27,317 nucleotides of DNA from an uncultured Clostridia bacterium (GTDB lineage Bacteria; Bacillota_A; Clostridia; TANB77; CAG-508). The notes beneath the pieces are model-generated. The model searched no databases, was not told where the DNA came from, and was given only the letters and a program-made list of their open reading frames with translations. The first letter of the stretch is position 1. Each line of letters opens with the position of its first letter. The DNA is taken from contig CANPZA010000004.1 in the NCBI GenBank assembly GCA_947588915.1, positions 1 through 27,317 of the forward strand, given 5' to 3'. Below, in pieces: positions 8,785 through 16,450 of this stretch. The position numbers were made by a program, and so were the translations under genes.

Positions 8785-8847
8785 CTAAAAAAGCTTTAAA
8801 TCTTATTATTTTCCATATTTTTACAACAAAATATTTTATGAAAAGTG

Positions 8848-8876
8848 TTGACTAAAAAAATTTTTTTATATATAAT
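8848..8876 (+). promoter_or_regulatory. Promoter of the sortase substrate gene
   Basis: TTGACT (8848-8853), a 17-base spacer made of A7-T7-ATA, and a perfect TATAAT (8871-8876). The A/T tract spacer is unusual and would be intrinsically bent or stiff. Confidence 0.85.
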
Positions 8877-8938
8877 TATGATGAAATTTGAAGACATTTT
8901 TAATCTTTAAATTTACTATTTTAACAAAGGAGGATTTT

Positions 8939-10306
8939 ATGAAGAAATCAACAAAAATTACATTAGCATTAATTCTATTTGCTTTAACTTTACTTATATC
9001 AACTACTGTTAATGCAGCTAGTTTAGATGATTTAGTAAATGATAATTTCATGAGGAAAGAAAGTGATGGAAGTTATAAATTGCTTAAAAACCTTACAGGT
9101 AGTGACACAAAAGATATAGAAATAAAAGGTAATAAAACAGAAACTCTTGACTTAAATAACTTCAACATAAATAACTATTCTGAAGGGCTTTCAACAATTT
9201 ATATTGAGAAGGGTTCTACATTAACAATAAAAGGAAATGGTACAATTTCTCAAAAAGCAAGCTCAACAAATGCTGTTATAGGAAATAGTGGTACATTAAA
9301 TATTCAAGGAGGAGAATATACTACTTCTTTATGCAATGCTGTAATTAGAAATGAAGGAACATTAAATGTAACAGGAGGAAAAATTACTAATACATACAGA
9401 TATTCTCCAGGAGATGTAAATGCTCATTATCTAATTGAAAACTTTTTAGATTTAACAATAGGTGGAAATGCACAAATTGTAAAACCTCAATCAACATCAT
9501 CAGCTATAGGAAATATGCCAGGTGCAGCTAATGCAAAAATAACAGTAAATGGTGGAACTTTAGAAAGTCAATTTGATTTAATTAGAAACTATGAAGGTAA
9601 TGTTGAAATTACAAATGGAACTTTGAAAACTCAAGGAACTGGAAATGTTATAAAAACAGATTCAGGTTCAGTTACAGTAACAGGAGGAGTTCTTGAAACA
9701 ACAGGAAACGCTGATTCTGTAATAAATGTCTCAGGAGATTCAAATATTATAGTAACAGAAAATGCAAAACTTAAAGCATCAGGAGATAAAGCAGGTGTTT
9801 ATGTGCAAACTGGTGCAACAGGAAATGTACAAGTTGATTCAAATGCTGGAAAATTAGCTACAGCAACAGGTGAAACATTTACTACTATTGATGGAAAACA
9901 AATAGTTGGAGAATACAAAGATATTACATTTGTTATTATAATAGATGACAAAGAATTTACAGGTGATACTCTTAATATGGTAGTAGGAGAAAAAACACCA
10001 ATTTCTGTAAAAGCATATCTTGGAGGACATGAATTAGTAAATAAAATATCAATAGAGACAGAAAATGAAGGAATTATAGAATTTAATAAAGACAAAAATG
10101 AAATTTCAGCAATATCTACAGGAACAAACAAATTAAGTTTTTCATATGGAAGTGCTACAAAAACAATAAATGTTGCAGTAACAAAAGATGTATTAGATAA
10201 TACACCAAAAACAGGAGAAATATCTAATATATTAAATGTTATAACAGTAATTGCAGTATTATCATTTGCAGGAATAGTAATTATCAAAAAAACAAATAGA
10301 AAATAG
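8939..10306 (+). CDS. Sortase-anchored surface protein with beta-helix-like repeats and a TPKTG signal
   Basis: This 455-residue exported protein has a signal peptide (residues 1 to about 27: basic start, hydrophobic core, TTVNAAS). Residues about 50-310 are short repeating strands rich in G, N and T (for example SGTLNIQGGEY, EGTLNVTGGKI, NGGTLESQFDL), typical of a right-handed beta-helix of adhesins or polysaccharide-binding proteins. About 330-415 looks like a bacterial Ig-like domain. The C-terminus is a sorting signal: TPKTG (about 422-426), a hydrophobic span and a KKTNRK tail. The L of LPXTG is replaced by T. I chose ATG 8939 because AGGAGG lies just upstream and a signal peptide follows; an upstream in-frame extension has neither. 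The class B sortase next door is the likely anchoring enzyme. The ligand is unknown. Confidence 0.85.
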   Translation: MKKSTKITLALILFALTLLISTTVNAASLDDLVNDNFMRKESDGSYKLLKNLTGSDTKDIEIKGNKTETLDLNNFNINNYSEGLSTIYIEKGSTLTIKGNGTISQKASSTNAVIGNSGTLNIQGGEYTTSLCNAVIRNEGTLNVTGGKITNTYRYSPGDVNAHYLIENFLDLTIGGNAQIVKPQSTSSAIGNMPGAANAKITVNGGTLESQFDLIRNYEGNVEITNGTLKTQGTGNVIKTDSGSVTVTGGVLETTGNADSVINVSGDSNIIVTENAKLKASGDKAGVYVQTGATGNVQVDSNAGKLATATGETFTTIDGKQIVGEYKDITFVIIIDDKEFTGDTLNMVVGEKTPISVKAYLGGHELVNKISIETENEGIIEFNKDKNEISAISTGTNKLSFSYGSATKTINVAVTKDVLDNTPKTGEISNILNVITVIAVLSFAGIVIIKKTNRK

Positions 10307-10318
10307 ATATAAAAAATC

Positions 10319-10364
10319 ATTCCCATAAAGTAGGCACAAAATAATGCTTTATGGGAATATTTTT
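10319..10364 (+). terminator. Terminator between the surface protein gene and the sortase gene
   Basis: ATTCCCATAAAG (10319-10330) pairs perfectly with CTTTATGGGAAT (10347-10358), followed by ATTTTT. It separates substrate from enzyme, so sortase may depend on read-through or an unseen promoter. Confidence 0.8.
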
Positions 10365-10410
10365 AGCTATAAATATTTGATTTCTATTAAATAATTAGTG
10401 AGGTTAAACT

Positions 10411-11196
10411 ATGAAACATATTGCAAAACACGGAAAAAGCAGAAAAAATAAAAAAGATAGGAAAATATTATTATTTTTATTAATAAGTATTTTTCTTTGT
10501 AGCATTGCCTATATAGGATATAATTTATATAGTAACTTCAAAAATGTAAAAGATAATCAAAATATTTTATCTGATGTAAAAATAGACACAACACAAATTA
10601 CAGATACTAAAACAGAAAGGGTTTTACAGTTAGAACAATTAAAAAAAATAAATGAAGATATAGTAGCATGGATAGAGATAGAAGGAACTAATATAAACTA
10701 TCCTGTATTACAAGGAACAGACAATGATTACTATTTAAATCATAATTACAAAAAGGAAGAAGCAACTACAGGTAGCCTATTTTTAGATAAATCCTATGAT
10801 TTTTCTATTCCAAGTAGTAATCTATTAATATATGGACATAGAAACAAACAAGGATTGATGTTTGAAGATTTGATAAAATATGCAGATAAAGAATTTTATA
10901 AGGAGCATCCTATAATCAAATTTACAACAACAAAGGATGATGAATTTGAAATTATATCTGTTTTTTACTCAAGAGTATACTATAAGAGTGAAAAAAATGT
11001 ATTTAGATATTATTATTTCGTAAATGCAAAAAATGAAGAAGAATTTAACGATTATGTTCAAAACAGTAAAAAAGTAAGTATATATGATACAGCAAAAACA
11101 GCAGAATATGGAGATCAGTTATTAACTCTTTCAACATGTGAATATGGGCAAGAAAATGGAAGGTTTGTTGTTGTAGCTAGAAAAGTAAAAAAATAA
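10411..11196 (+). CDS. Class B sortase
   Basis: This 261-residue membrane-bound transpeptidase attaches sorting-signal proteins to the cell wall. A basic N-terminus is followed by one membrane segment (about residues 19-40) and an extracellular catalytic domain. The triad is visible: His143 in IYGHRN, Cys243 in LSTCEY and Arg251 in GRFVVVAR. INYPVLQGTDNDYYLNHNY and the spacing between His and Cys are typical of class B. GTGAGG lies eight bases before the ATG. The upstream gene encodes a protein with a TPKTG signal, so this is probably a dedicated sortase-substrate pair. Class B enzymes usually prefer NPQTN-like signals, and the pairing is therefore inferred from proximity. Confidence 0.93.
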   Translation: MKHIAKHGKSRKNKKDRKILLFLLISIFLCSIAYIGYNLYSNFKNVKDNQNILSDVKIDTTQITDTKTERVLQLEQLKKINEDIVAWIEIEGTNINYPVLQGTDNDYYLNHNYKKEEATTGSLFLDKSYDFSIPSSNLLIYGHRNKQGLMFEDLIKYADKEFYKEHPIIKFTTTKDDEFEIISVFYSRVYYKSEKNVFRYYYFVNAKNEEEFNDYVQNSKKVSIYDTAKTAEYGDQLLTLSTCEYGQENGRFVVVARKVKK

Positions 11197-11213
11197 TAAT
11201 TTATAAAATACTA

Positions 11214-11261
11214 AAACAAATCAAAAATAGATATATTTTATATCAATTTTTGGTTTCTTTT
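11214..11261 (+). terminator. Terminator after the sortase gene
   Basis: AAATCAAAAAT pairs with ATTTTTGGTTT (one G-U), with an inner GATATA/TATATC stem, followed by CTTTT. Confidence 0.75.
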
Positions 11262-11311
11262 AGTGATGGTCATGTTTTTTATATATTTCCTATATTTTAA
11301 CAATAAAATTA

Positions 11312-11340
11312 TTTACAATAAAAATCCAATATGTTATAAT
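11312..11340 (+). promoter_or_regulatory. Promoter upstream of the Ig-like membrane protein gene
   Basis: TTTACA (11312-11317), 17-base spacer, perfect TATAAT (11335-11340). Confidence 0.8.
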
Positions 11341-11399
11341 CAAATCAGCAACAATGGATAAAATATATATAAATAAATTAGTTAGATGAGGTGTAAAGA

Positions 11400-12341
11400 T
11401 TGAATCAAATATTAAGTGTAAATAATACTCCAAAAGAAAAATTCAAAAATAAAAAAATGAAGAGTAATGAACCATTAGAGATAGGAAAAATAGTAAAGTT
11501 TTTTTCAATTGCGATTTTGATATTTGGAATATTTATGGTTGGTTCAGGATCTTATTCTATGTATAAGGAAATATCAGAAGGAGATAACAAAACAAAACCA
11601 GTTATTTATGTTGAACAAACTGGAGAAACAGAGATATCACTTAAAATAACACATAGCAAACAATTATCAAAAGTAAATTATCGTTGGAATGAAGAAGAAC
11701 AAATTGATGTACCTTGTGAAGGACAAAAAGAAGTTAAAACAACAATAGAAATGCCAGAAGGCACAAATTCACTAACTGTCTATGCTTCTGACATTAATGG
11801 ACAAGAAATAGAATATAGAAGAGTATATATTATAGACAAAAAAATTAATATAAATATAGAACCAGAAGGCAATAAACTAAAAATAAAAGCAAATGGTGAA
11901 AGTATGCTTACTTATATGACTTATAGATGGGATGAAGAAGAAGAAGCAAGAGTAGATATTAATAGTAATGAAATTGAAGAACTAGTAGATATCCCTATGG
12001 GCTTACATGTATTAACAGTTATTGTAGTAGATGAAAATAACCTAACAGAAACAATAGAACAAGAAGTAAATGGAGTAACAAAACCACAAGTAGAAGTAAC
12101 AACAGATGGATCAAGTAATTTTATAATAAAAGCATCAGATGAACAAGGTATAAAAAGAATTGAATTAATTATAAATGAAACCGAAAAATATTATTTAGAT
12201 TTGGAGAAAAATTTGCCATTAGAAGAAAGAAAAGAATTTGAATATTCTTATCCACTTCAACAAGGAAATAATAGACTAGAAGTAACTGTATATAATGAAA
12301 GTGGTGAGACACAAACAGCTAAGGTATCAGTTAATATGTAA
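11400..12341 (+). CDS. Membrane-anchored protein with Ig-like extracellular repeats, function unknown
   Basis: This 313-residue protein has a cytoplasmic N-terminus of about 30 residues, one membrane segment (about 31-52) and an extracellular part. That part appears to hold three related beta-rich domains: KVNYRWNEEEQIDVPCEG recurs in modified form as YMTYRWDEEEEARVDIN, and each domain has a SLTVYASD or VLTVIVVD-like strand; the third (GIKRIELIINETEKYYLDL) is more diverged. This suggests tandem Ig-like or fibronectin-like modules. I do not recognise a named family. The start is TTG at 11400, chosen because GAGGTG lies six bases upstream. The CmpB-like membrane gene follows after 14 bases, so the two are probably cotranscribed from the promoter at 11312. 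Confidence 0.75.
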   Translation: MNQILSVNNTPKEKFKNKKMKSNEPLEIGKIVKFFSIAILIFGIFMVGSGSYSMYKEISEGDNKTKPVIYVEQTGETEISLKITHSKQLSKVNYRWNEEEQIDVPCEGQKEVKTTIEMPEGTNSLTVYASDINGQEIEYRRVYIIDKKININIEPEGNKLKIKANGESMLTYMTYRWDEEEEARVDINSNEIEELVDIPMGLHVLTVIVVDENNLTETIEQEVNGVTKPQVEVTTDGSSNFIIKASDEQGIKRIELIINETEKYYLDLEKNLPLEERKEFEYSYPLQQGNNRLEVTVYNESGETQTAKVSVNM

Positions 12342-12355
12342 TATAAGGAGAGAAA

Positions 12356-13162
12356 ATGCACATTAATTTATATAATATAGTGATTTATTTTATTCTTTAC
12401 TCATTTTTAGGATGGGTAATGGAATCAATATTTAGATCAATTTGCGAAAAAAAACTAATAAACACGGGCTTTTTACGAGGCCCGTTTTGTCCTATATATG
12501 GTATAGGTTCAATTATTATGCTATTATTATTACAAAGATTTGAAAATATGCCTATACTTCTTTTTTTAATGTCATTAATAATATTAACAGCATGGGAATA
12601 TATAGTTGGAGTATTACTAGAAAAAATATTTCATACAAAATACTGGGACTATTCTAACCATAGATTTAATTTTCAAGGACGCATATGTTTAACTAATTCA
12701 ATTTATTGGGGAATATTAGGAGTTCTATTTATAAAGTATATACACCCATTTATACAATCACTAATTTTAAAGATAGATAGCAATATATTAAATTATGTAT
12801 TAGTAATTTTATCTGTAATTTTCTTAGTAGATATGATTACAACGATTATTAATGTAAAAAATATAAATGCAACACTTGAAAAAATAGAAAACATAAATAA
12901 AGAAATAAAAGAAAAATTAAAAGAAATAAGAAAACTAAGAAAAGAAAAAGAACCAAAATATATAAATGCAGAGAGTGTACAAAAGATGGTAGAAAGTTTG
13001 AAAAAGAAGAGAAACAAAGCAATTTTACGTTTATATAAAAATGTATATCGTTTGAAAAAAGCATTCCCTGCTATTAATACAAAGGAGATTACTCAAATAT
13101 TAAATCAAAAAATTGAAACAAGGAAAAAAAAGCTACAAAATAAAAAGAAAGACTTGAAATAA
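12356..13162 (+). CDS. CmpB-type putative ABC transporter membrane protein (PF06541-like)
   Basis: This 268-residue protein shows the pattern of the 'putative ABC-transporter type IV' family: FLGWVMESIFRSICEKKLIN, GFLRGPFCPIYGIGSI, AWEYIVGVLLEKIFHTKYWD, then FNFQGRICLTNSIYWGILG. About five membrane segments span residues 5-170. The C-terminal third is a strongly basic, lysine-rich cytoplasmic tail, probably helical. Family members are widespread in Bacillota; the transport role is a database-style assignment without a demonstrated substrate, and no ATPase gene is near. AAGGAGA precedes the ATG, 14 bases after the upstream gene. Confidence 0.85.
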   Translation: MHINLYNIVIYFILYSFLGWVMESIFRSICEKKLINTGFLRGPFCPIYGIGSIIMLLLLQRFENMPILLFLMSLIILTAWEYIVGVLLEKIFHTKYWDYSNHRFNFQGRICLTNSIYWGILGVLFIKYIHPFIQSLILKIDSNILNYVLVILSVIFLVDMITTIINVKNINATLEKIENINKEIKEKLKEIRKLRKEKEPKYINAESVQKMVESLKKKRNKAILRLYKNVYRLKKAFPAINTKEITQILNQKIETRKKKLQNKKKDLK

Positions 13163-13183
13163 TTAAAGTGTTTTGTATATAAT
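13154..13183 (+). promoter_or_regulatory. Promoter of the diguanylate cyclase gene
   Basis: TTGAAA (13154-13159), 18-base spacer, TATAAT (13178-13183). The -35 box overlaps the end of the upstream gene. Confidence 0.6.
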
Positions 13184-13210
13184 TAATAAAAATAAGTGGA
13201 GGAAAAATAA

Positions 13211-14134
13211 ATGGTACAAGATGTATATATAATAGATGATGATGATGCATCTATAGTTATTTTTAGGGAATTGTTTAAAAATGATCCTGAATATAAGTTT
13301 ACTAGTGTAAAGACTGAACAAATTGATATTGCACTAAAAAATATTCCTTTCTTAATAGTAATAAATGAAGATGCAATAGACCGTGATGTAGTAGACTTAT
13401 GCAGAAAGATAAGAAAGGATGAAGATAACAGTATAACACCTGTTATTGTTGTATCATCCAAAGGAGAAAGAGAACACAGGTTAAAAATTATGCAAGAATC
13501 AATAGAATATTTTATAAAGAAACCTGTAGATGAACACTATTTATATTATACTGTAAAAAATCTAAATAGATTACTATCAACAAATAGAAGAATTAGTCCA
13601 TTAACAGGTTTGCCTGGAAATGTACAAATTCACGCAGAACTAAAGAAAAGAATACTAAAAAAAGAAGCTTTTTGTGTACTATATTTAGACCTAGATAATT
13701 TTAAAGCATATAATGATGTATATGGATTTTTAAAAGGAGATCAAATTATAGAATTTACAGCAGAAACTATTATGAAATGTATTCATGATAGTGGGATGGA
13801 TAATACTTTCATAGGACATATTGGTGGTGATGATTTTATAGCATTAGTACCTGGTAATAGTTGTGAAAAATTATGTCAAAATATATTAGCTCATTTTGAT
13901 AATAATGTAAAAAAATATTTTACAGAACAAGATATAGAAAAAGGCTATATAGAAGTAGCAAATAGAAAAGGAATTATTGAACAATTTCCATTAACATCTT
14001 TATCAATTGGTGTAGTAGTAGCAGATGAAGGAAGATTTAACAACATCTTGGAAATTGGCGAAATAGGAGCACAAGTTAAACATGCAGCAAAATCAGTAAT
14101 GGGAAGTAGCTATGCTGTGGATAGAAGAAAATAA
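13211..14134 (+). CDS. Receiver-like/GGDEF diguanylate cyclase
   Basis: This 307-residue protein has an N-terminal response-regulator-like domain (about 1-125) and a GGDEF domain (about 133-305). The GGDEF part has SPLTGLPGN, YLDLDNFKAYNDVYGFLKGD and the active-site motif GGDDF at 205-209, a conservative variant expected to allow c-di-GMP synthesis from two GTP. The receiver part keeps the acidic cluster IIDDDD (7-12) and the IKKPVDE lysine region, but the expected phosphoacceptor position (LIVINEDA, about residue 52) is Asn, so phosphorylation may be lost. No RxxD inhibitory site is obvious just before the motif. AGTGGAGG precedes the ATG. Nearby envelope genes suggest control of a surface or sessile state; that link is inference. 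Confidence 0.9.
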   Translation: MVQDVYIIDDDDASIVIFRELFKNDPEYKFTSVKTEQIDIALKNIPFLIVINEDAIDRDVVDLCRKIRKDEDNSITPVIVVSSKGEREHRLKIMQESIEYFIKKPVDEHYLYYTVKNLNRLLSTNRRISPLTGLPGNVQIHAELKKRILKKEAFCVLYLDLDNFKAYNDVYGFLKGDQIIEFTAETIMKCIHDSGMDNTFIGHIGGDDFIALVPGNSCEKLCQNILAHFDNNVKKYFTEQDIEKGYIEVANRKGIIEQFPLTSLSIGVVVADEGRFNNILEIGEIGAQVKHAAKSVMGSSYAVDRRK

Positions 14135-14146
14135 GGAATAAAATAT

Positions 14147-14192
14147 AAAACTTCTAATATAAATTATATTAAATATTAATATTAGGAGTTTT
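14147..14192 (+). promoter_or_regulatory. Long hairpin that buries the cwlD ribosome binding site
   Basis: AAAACTTCTAATAT (14147-14160) pairs with ATATTAGGAGTTTT (14179-14192) with a single G-U. The 3' arm contains the cwlD Shine-Dalgarno AGGAG, and a T-run follows directly, so the element could end diguanylate cyclase transcripts and also block cwlD translation. Confidence 0.7.
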
Positions 14193-14196
14193 TATT

Positions 14197-14936
14197 ATGT
14201 TAGTTTATATAAAAAGAATATCAATAATAGTAGCATGTATACTAATTAGTATTTTTTCTTTTTCATTTCAAATATCAAAAAATAATAAAACAGTAGAAAA
14301 TAATAATACCATGCAGGCAACAGCAACACCAGTATCAGGAAAGACAATTATAATTGATGCAGGACATGGTTCACCAGATGAGCGGAGCAGAAAGCAGTAA
14401 TCGGAACAACAGAAGCACAAATAAATTTAAAAATAGCATTAAAATTACAAAACTTATTAGAAACAAATGGAAGTACAGTAATGTTAACACGTTCAGATGA
14501 AAATGCTATTTACAGTTTAGATAGTAAAACATTAAGACAAAAAAAGGTTTCTGATATAAAAAATAGAGTAAAAATAGCAAATGAAAGTCATGCTGATATA
14601 TTTGTTAGTATTCATTTGAATAAAATTCCACAAGCACAATATTGGGGTTGGCAATGTTTTTACAAAAAAAATGATGAACCAAGTATAGAATTAGCAAAAC
14701 AAATTCAAGCAAATTTAAATGATGCAGTTCAAAAAGACAATAAAAGGGTTGCCATGAAATTAGATTCAGTTTATTTAATGAAACATGTAGAGATACCTAT
14801 TTCTATTGTAGAGTGTGGATTTTTATCAAATCCAGAAGAGGAAAAACAATTATTAGAAGATAACTATCAAGATAAGCTAGCATGGGGAATTTATAATGGA
14901 ATTATTGATTATTTTTACGAAAAAGCAAATGTATGA
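14197..14936 (+). CDS. cwlD: N-acetylmuramoyl-L-alanine amidase CwlD, requiring two +1 frameshifts at CGG-A
   Basis: CwlD is a zinc amidase that trims peptidoglycan peptides, known for making muramic-delta-lactam in spore cortex. ATG 14197 gives a membrane or signal segment (about 5-25) and the first zinc motif IIIDAGHG (His57). The frame hits CGG-A at 14383, and staying in frame ends at TAA 14400. Skipping C gives DEGAESSN; a second CGG-A at 14402 must be skipped to give NGTTEAQINLKIALKLQNLL, with the second zinc ligand Glu72. The rest (RSDENAIY, KVSDIKNRV, SIHLNK with His139, IVECGFLSN) follows in one frame to 14936. The joined protein is 245 residues, a normal CwlD length. Everything outside the two single bases is intact. 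The ribosome binding site lies within a hairpin. Sporulation genes are not otherwise visible here. Confidence 0.92.
14383..14386 (+). other. +1 frameshift site CGG-A in cwlD (first)
   Basis: GAT GAG CGG; skipping C14383 gives GAT GAG GGA GCA. This restores the DEGA motif that follows the first zinc ligand. Confidence 0.85.
14402..14405 (+). other. +1 frameshift site CGG-A in cwlD (second)
   Basis: Only six codons after the first site, AGT AAT CGG; skipping C14402 gives AAT GGA ACA ACA GAA, the conserved NGTTEA motif with the zinc-binding Glu. Confidence 0.85.
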
Positions 14937-14945
14937 TATTATTAA

Positions 14946-14987
14946 TTTTTGATAAAGTTTTAAAATTTTATCAAAAATTTTGCTTTT
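14946..14987 (+). terminator. Terminator after cwlD
   Basis: TTTTTGATAAA (14946-14956) pairs with TTTATCAAAAA (14967-14977), followed by a T-rich run. Confidence 0.75.
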
Positions 14988-15008
14988 TAAAACATTAAAT
15001 GCTATAAT
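14980..15008 (+). promoter_or_regulatory. Promoter of the membrane protein gene at 15043
   Basis: TTGCTT (14980-14985), 17-base spacer, perfect TATAAT (15003-15008). Confidence 0.7.
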
Positions 15009-15042
15009 AAAGATAAATTTAGAAATATACGGAGGAGAAAGT

Positions 15043-15927
15043 ATGAAAAAGACTATACCGATACCAGGAGAAAAGAAACTATTAAAGGCTGGAGTAGAAA
15101 GATTAGAAGAAGAAAAAGGAAGACCTTTAAGTGAAAAAGAAAAAAGAAATGTTAGAAGAAAAATACATAAAAAATTGGCAAGAATGGTTAAAATAGGAGG
15201 ATTACTTTCTCTTTTAGGAATTTCAACAGTTTTGGCTGGAACTAAACTTATTAGTGCTCCTAAAGAGGAAACTACTAACCAACAAGAAATTAGTGATAAA
15301 GAAAAAACGCCACAACAAAAATTTAAAGAAAAATATAAATCAGATGTTACAATCAGTGATGTAAGAAAAGAAATAAATGAATTACAAGATAAAGAGGATA
15401 TTTTACATTATTTAAAAAATATTTATATAGAAAAATATGAAGAAAAAACAGGAGATACAACATTAAAAACGAATGATATAAAAATTATTTATAATACTGA
15501 AAACTATGCTTATTATGATAAAAATACAGGAAATATATATACACATGGTGATTATCCAAAAAATACAGAGCAAAAGTTAGCCGATAATGGTATAGAATAT
15601 GGAGTTATAGATGATACTTTAAAAATCTATAGAGTAGAAGATAATGATGGAAAAGTTATAGATTGTATGTCAATGCAATATAAAGAAGGTAAAGATGTTC
15701 CTACTAAAGTTATATATAGTAATCAAGATACAAATAATTATGAATCTATCCTTTCAGATGATGAATATATGGCTAAAGCTTTAGAAGAGGGATTAAATTA
15801 TTATGAAGATTATGATAATGAGCAAGCAAAAGAAAGATTTATAGAAGCTTTAGAACAATTAAATATGAAGGAAAATACAGTTTCAAAAAATATAGAGAAT
15901 ATAGATAGCGAAGAGAAAGAATTGTAA
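15043..15927 (+). CDS. Single-pass membrane protein of unknown function
   Basis: This 294-residue protein has a very basic cytoplasmic N-terminus (EKKLLKAGVERLEEEKGRPL, then EKRNVRRKIHKKLAR), one membrane segment (about residues 48-70) and a mostly acidic extracellular part. The outer part has an STP-type linker (about 75-100), a helical region with ISDVRKEINELQDKEDILHY, a beta-rich core (IIYNTENYAYYDKNTGNIYT) and a helical acidic tail. I do not recognise a family. I chose ATG 15043 because GGAGGAG precedes it; the longer in-frame extension upstream lies in the promoter. It has its own promoter and terminator, so it seems monocistronic. Confidence 0.7.
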   Translation: MKKTIPIPGEKKLLKAGVERLEEEKGRPLSEKEKRNVRRKIHKKLARMVKIGGLLSLLGISTVLAGTKLISAPKEETTNQQEISDKEKTPQQKFKEKYKSDVTISDVRKEINELQDKEDILHYLKNIYIEKYEEKTGDTTLKTNDIKIIYNTENYAYYDKNTGNIYTHGDYPKNTEQKLADNGIEYGVIDDTLKIYRVEDNDGKVIDCMSMQYKEGKDVPTKVIYSNQDTNNYESILSDDEYMAKALEEGLNYYEDYDNEQAKERFIEALEQLNMKENTVSKNIENIDSEEKEL

Positions 15928-15956
15928 AAGTCTTAAATTTATTTTAAGACTTTTTT
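15926..15956 (+). terminator. Terminator after the 15043 gene
   Basis: AAAAGTCTTAAA (15926-15937) pairs with TTTAAGACTTTT (15943-15954) and runs into six Ts. It overlaps the stop codon. Confidence 0.85.
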
Positions 15957-15983
15957 GCTAAAATCAATAAAAAGTGCTATAAT
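15955..15983 (+). promoter_or_regulatory. Promoter of the small membrane protein gene at 16046
   Basis: TTGCTA (15955-15960), 17-base spacer, TATAAT (15978-15983). A short hairpin GGCCAAA/TTTGGCC (16014-16030) follows in the leader, just before the ribosome binding site. Confidence 0.75.
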
Positions 15984-16045
15984 ATAAGTATAGTAACTGT
16001 AGTAAGATTTGAAGGCCAAATTTTTTGGCCAGAAAGGGGAGTAAA

Positions 16046-16297
16046 ATGAAAAAGAAAGGGAATGGACGGAAAGCTTTTTGGTACGTTGTAGGAGGAATAG
16101 TAGGAGGAATCTTACTAATAAATTTTATTATATTCCTTTATACAACAACAACATTCCTTCCCACATATGATGCCGCGGGTAATTTCCTAATTATCCCATG
16201 GATAATCAGGAAAATCCTATACCTGATATCATTTGTGGGACTGATAGTTTGTAGCATTCTTATAGATGAAGGCTACACATACTTAGAGAGACACTAA
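16046..16297 (+). CDS. Small two-span membrane protein with atypical codon use
   Basis: This 83-residue protein has a basic start (MKKKGNGRKAF) and hydrophobic spans at about 14-36 (VVGGIVGGILLINFIIFLY) and 58-76 (ILYLISFVGLIVCSILI) joined by TTTTFLPTYDAAGNFLIIPW. I do not recognise a family. AGGGG lies before ATG 16046. Codon use differs from its neighbours: it favours ATC, TTC, CCC, GCC, GCG, CTG and AGG, suggesting recent transfer. It contains the only in-frame CGG in the window (16067-16069, followed by A) that is not at a frame break. Reading it as a +1 shift would end the protein at once (TAG), whereas reading on gives a sensible membrane protein. Confidence 0.65.
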   Translation: MKKKGNGRKAFWYVVGGIVGGILLINFIIFLYTTTTFLPTYDAAGNFLIIPWIIRKILYLISFVGLIVCSILIDEGYTYLERH

Positions 16298-16310
16298 TAG
16301 TGTCTCTTTA
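16287..16310 (+). terminator. Terminator overlapping the end of the 16046 gene
   Basis: AGAGACAC (16287-16294) pairs with GTGTCTCT (16300-16307); the loop contains the stop codon. The T-run after it is weak. Confidence 0.6.
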
Positions 16311-16398
16311 AATTTAAAAATAAGTATTTATAATAAAATTTTGTGAAATTAATAACATAATAAACTTTAAAGCTTCAAAATAAAAATGCATAAAATTA

Positions 16399-16443
16399 CC
16401 ACTCTTTGTAAACAATATCTAAAAAGATATTGACAAGGAGTGG
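16399..16443 (+). promoter_or_regulatory. Long hairpin that buries the glucan synthase ribosome binding site
   Basis: CCACTCTTTGT (16399-16409) pairs with ACAAGGAGTGG (16433-16443), and CAATATCT (16413-16420) with AGATATTG (16425-16432); the loop is AAAA, with a 3-base bulge and one G-U. AAGGAG sits entirely in the stem. AATTTTTTTG follows, so the hairpin plus U-run looks like a terminator whose U-run ends in the TTG start codon. Attenuation or RBS hiding is inferred. Confidence 0.75.
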
Positions 16444-16450
16444 AATTTTT

